Shown: one piece after another, positions 62,131 through 64,000 of the stretch
Numbering within the stretch: the stretch's first letter is position 1
Layout: every line of letters starts with the position of its first letter
Assembly (NCBI RefSeq): GCF_932526225.1
Contig: NC_064039.1
Coordinates: 17,912,639-17,976,638, forward strand
Direction: 5' to 3'
Origin: Nematostella vectensis
Taxonomy: Eukaryota > Cnidaria > Anthozoa > Actiniaria > Edwardsiidae
Length of the DNA: 64,000 bases
Translations under genes and position numbers: made by a program
Notes under the pieces: model-generated
What the model saw: only the letters and a program-made list of their open reading frames with translations
Told to the model about the DNA's origin: nothing
Database searches by the model: none

Positions 62131-64000
62131 GGACCTTGTTTGAACACTGAAAAACTCAAACTCCTCCAATCTCAACGTGCATAGATTCATTCGAAAGCCC
62201 TGGAAAAACCATATAGGCGCTCTGCAGTTTGTTTTCCACCAAAGTCAATATTTGCCAAAATATTTTTGGTAGAATTTGCAATTTGGACCATTTTCAACCC
62301 CCAAAAAGTCGTACTTGCAAAATCGTTTCTGGAGATTTCTTTCGCTTATGATATAGAGATGCGCATGGACACTAAGCTCATACATGAAAGTATTGTTTGC
62401 TGCTTATTTCTGGTTCGTGGGAATTTTTTGAAAATCGAAAGAAATCGTCGGCACAGAAAAATTTTTGGGAAGTTTGCAAAAAAAAGTCTAAACTTCAATC
62501 TTCGTCCTGAATCTTTCTTAGTTAGTGTCTACTAGCATAGTTGGACCTTCCCCGTGACTTTGGGCAGGCTACGACTAACTTCAGAAATGCTCATATTCTA
62601 CCTTGGAACACTTTTGGACCTTGTTTGAGCACTGAAAAACTCAAACTCATCCAATCTTAACGTGCATAGGCTCATTCGAAAGCTCTTGAAAAACCATATA
62701 GGCGCTAGGCAGTTTGTTGTCCTCCAAAGTCAATATTTGCAAAGTTTTTCTAGGGAGAAGGTGCAATTTGGCCATTTTTCCGGCCTTTTTTAACAGCTTT
62801 AATTTGAAGCTAAGCTTTTGATTTTGTAACCTTTACTAATTGCTGATACTTTCTTCATGATGACCAATTTTGAGATCAATCGGACTTAATGCCTAGTCCC
62901 CAGGCCCTACTCAAAATGTCCTGGAAGGTAGGAAAAAAGATAAGCGGCTTTTGTCAATTCTTGATCGATTCGAAATCTGATTGCAGGGTTAATAGCCCTT
63001 TATGAGTACATAGATCTTACCGAGTTTGAGAATTTTAGCTCAAGTATATAGACCCGAAAAGTTGTCCCCTACCCTCCGGGACACAGTTTCTTGGAAATAA
63101 TTTCTGCGCATGCGTACTTATGAAAAAACCGAATAGCGCAACACACGCCGGGGAATGTCAGGGTTCCAATGATACCATTTTCGGCTAATTTGGACAAGTA
63201 TTAAGAATTTTGGTTTTTTGAAGTTTTTAGATTTTGGACCTTTTTTGGACCTTGTTTGAGCACTGAAAAACTCAATATCATCCAATCTTAACGTGCATAG
63301 GCTCATTCGAAAGCTCCTAAAAAACCATATAGGCGCTAGGCAGTTTGTTGTCCTCCAAAGTCAGTATTTGCAAAGTTTTTCTAGGGAGAAGGTGCAATTT
63401 GGCCTTATTTCCGGCCTTTTTTAACAGCTTTACTTTGAAGCTATGCTTTTGATTTTCTAACCTTTACTAACTGCTGATACTTTCTTCATGCTGACCAAGT
63501 TTGAGATCAATCGGACTTAATTCCTAGTCCCCAGGCCCTACTCAAAATGTCCCGGAAGGAAGGGAAAAAGATTACCGGCGTTTGTCAATTCTTGATCGAT
63601 TCGAAATCTGATTGCAGGGTTAGATAGCCCTTTATTAGTATATATATCTTACCTAGTTTGAGAATTTTAGCTCAAGTATATAGACCCGAAAAGTTGTCCC
63701 CTACCCTCCGTGACACAGTTTTTTTTTTAAATTTCTGCGCTTGCGCACTTATGAAAAAACCGAATGGCGCAACACACGCCGGGGAATGTCAGGGTTCGAA
63801 TGATACCATTTTCGGCTCATTTGGAAAAGTATTAAGAATTTGGGTTTATTGAAGTTTTTAGATTTTGGACCTTTTTTGGACCTTGTTTGAACACTGAAAA
63901 AAAAAAAAAACTCATCCAATCTTAACGTGCATAGGCTCATTCGAAAGCTCCTGAAAAACCATATAGGCGCTAGGCAGTTTGTTGTCCTCCAAAGTCAATA
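62131..64000 (+). repeat. SLLLL pentamer, cut by window end
   Basis: Monomer starts are S 62131, L 62616, L 63247 and L 63878 (partial). It matches 35782-37652 at 26,348-26,349 bp. A 1-bp deletion in GGGTTAATAGCCC near 62990 distinguishes it. Confidence 0.95.
63897..63910 (+). repeat. Poly-A run in L head (14 A)
   Basis: Same position in the L at 63878. It is one A shorter than the other three runs. Confidence 0.93.

Larger units (their letters stand above)
1..64000 (+). repeat. Satellite DNA array, two-monomer higher-order repeat filling the window
   Basis: Every part of the window belongs to one of two related monomers arranged head to tail. S is 485-486 bp and L is 622-638 bp. Both begin at the hinge GGACCTT and share a head of about 135 bp; the S tail and L tail then differ. 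I located 112 hinge starts in unbroken succession, with no spacer, inversion or foreign insertion. Reading S and L as letters gives trimers (SLL), tetramers (SSLL), pentamers (SLLLL), octamers and decamers, each recurring with constant length. This is the pattern expected from repeated unequal crossover in heterochromatin. No gene is present. Stretches between listed sub-features hold only more of the same monomers. Confidence 0.98.

Noticed and set aside
1-64000. CRISPR array
   Set aside because: Repeats are hundreds of bases long and there are no short repeats with unique spacers. The whole sequence is repetitive.
1-64000. CENP-B box (NTTCGNNNNANNCGGGN) in the monomers
   Set aside because: I checked the TTCG and CCCG contexts (for example GTTCGAATGATACC and ATTCGAAATCTG) and found none with the CGGG at the right distance on either strand.
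1-64000. Transposon or retroelement
   Set aside because: I see no transposase, reverse transcriptase or integrase frame, no terminal repeats bounding a unit, and no target-site duplications. The inverted repeat in L is internal and short.
1-64000. Prokaryotic origin of the window
   Set aside because: 64 kb without any real coding sequence and with nested higher-order repeats does not fit a bacterial, archaeal or phage genome.

Overview
The whole 64 kb is one uninterrupted, head-to-tail satellite DNA array. I see no protein-coding gene, RNA gene, transposon, CRISPR array or unique sequence in it. The longest open frame is 89 codons, the same few short frames recur with each repeat copy, and most plus-strand frames need TTG or GTG starts. 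This points to eukaryotic heterochromatin (centromeric, pericentromeric, sex-chromosome or B-chromosome type), probably from a long-read assembly. The sequence alone does not name the species. I recognise no known satellite family; an invertebrate animal is a guess.

Two monomers build the array. I place each monomer start at the hinge GGACCTT that precedes CACTGAAAAACTCAA (or ACAACTGAAAAACTC). The short monomer S is 485-486 bp and the long monomer L is 622-638 bp. Both open with the same head of about 135 bp, then continue into different tails. I located 112 hinge starts: 44 S and 68 L, the last L cut by the window end, plus the end of one more L at 1-330. All lie on the + strand with no inversion.

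The order of S and L forms nested higher-order repeats. 331-9530: one S, then five SLL trimers of about 1.74 kb. 9531-18769: two 4.62-kb octamers (SSLSLLLL). 18770-20510: one recombinant trimer. 20511 to about 34.98 kb: two copies of a 7,324-bp block made of 2,230-bp SSLL tetramers and SLL trimers. 35782-38792: a 3,011-bp SLLLL pentamer. 38793-62130: repeated 5,716-bp decamers (SSLL-SLL-SLL) with extra tetramers, one 1,108-bp internal duplication and one fused junction. 62131-64000: another pentamer, cut by the window end. The block 30065 to about 37650 recurs at 56415-64000, an offset of 26.35 kb, with shared private mutations.

No genes act together here. The notable content is the two-monomer grammar with a shared crossover head, several mappable crossover junctions, and a conserved 12-bp palindrome TGCGCATGCGCA in most L monomers. 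That palindrome is a perfect match to the known NRF-1/Ewg consensus and is fully alternating purine-pyrimidine. All identity statements are by-eye comparisons, not alignments.
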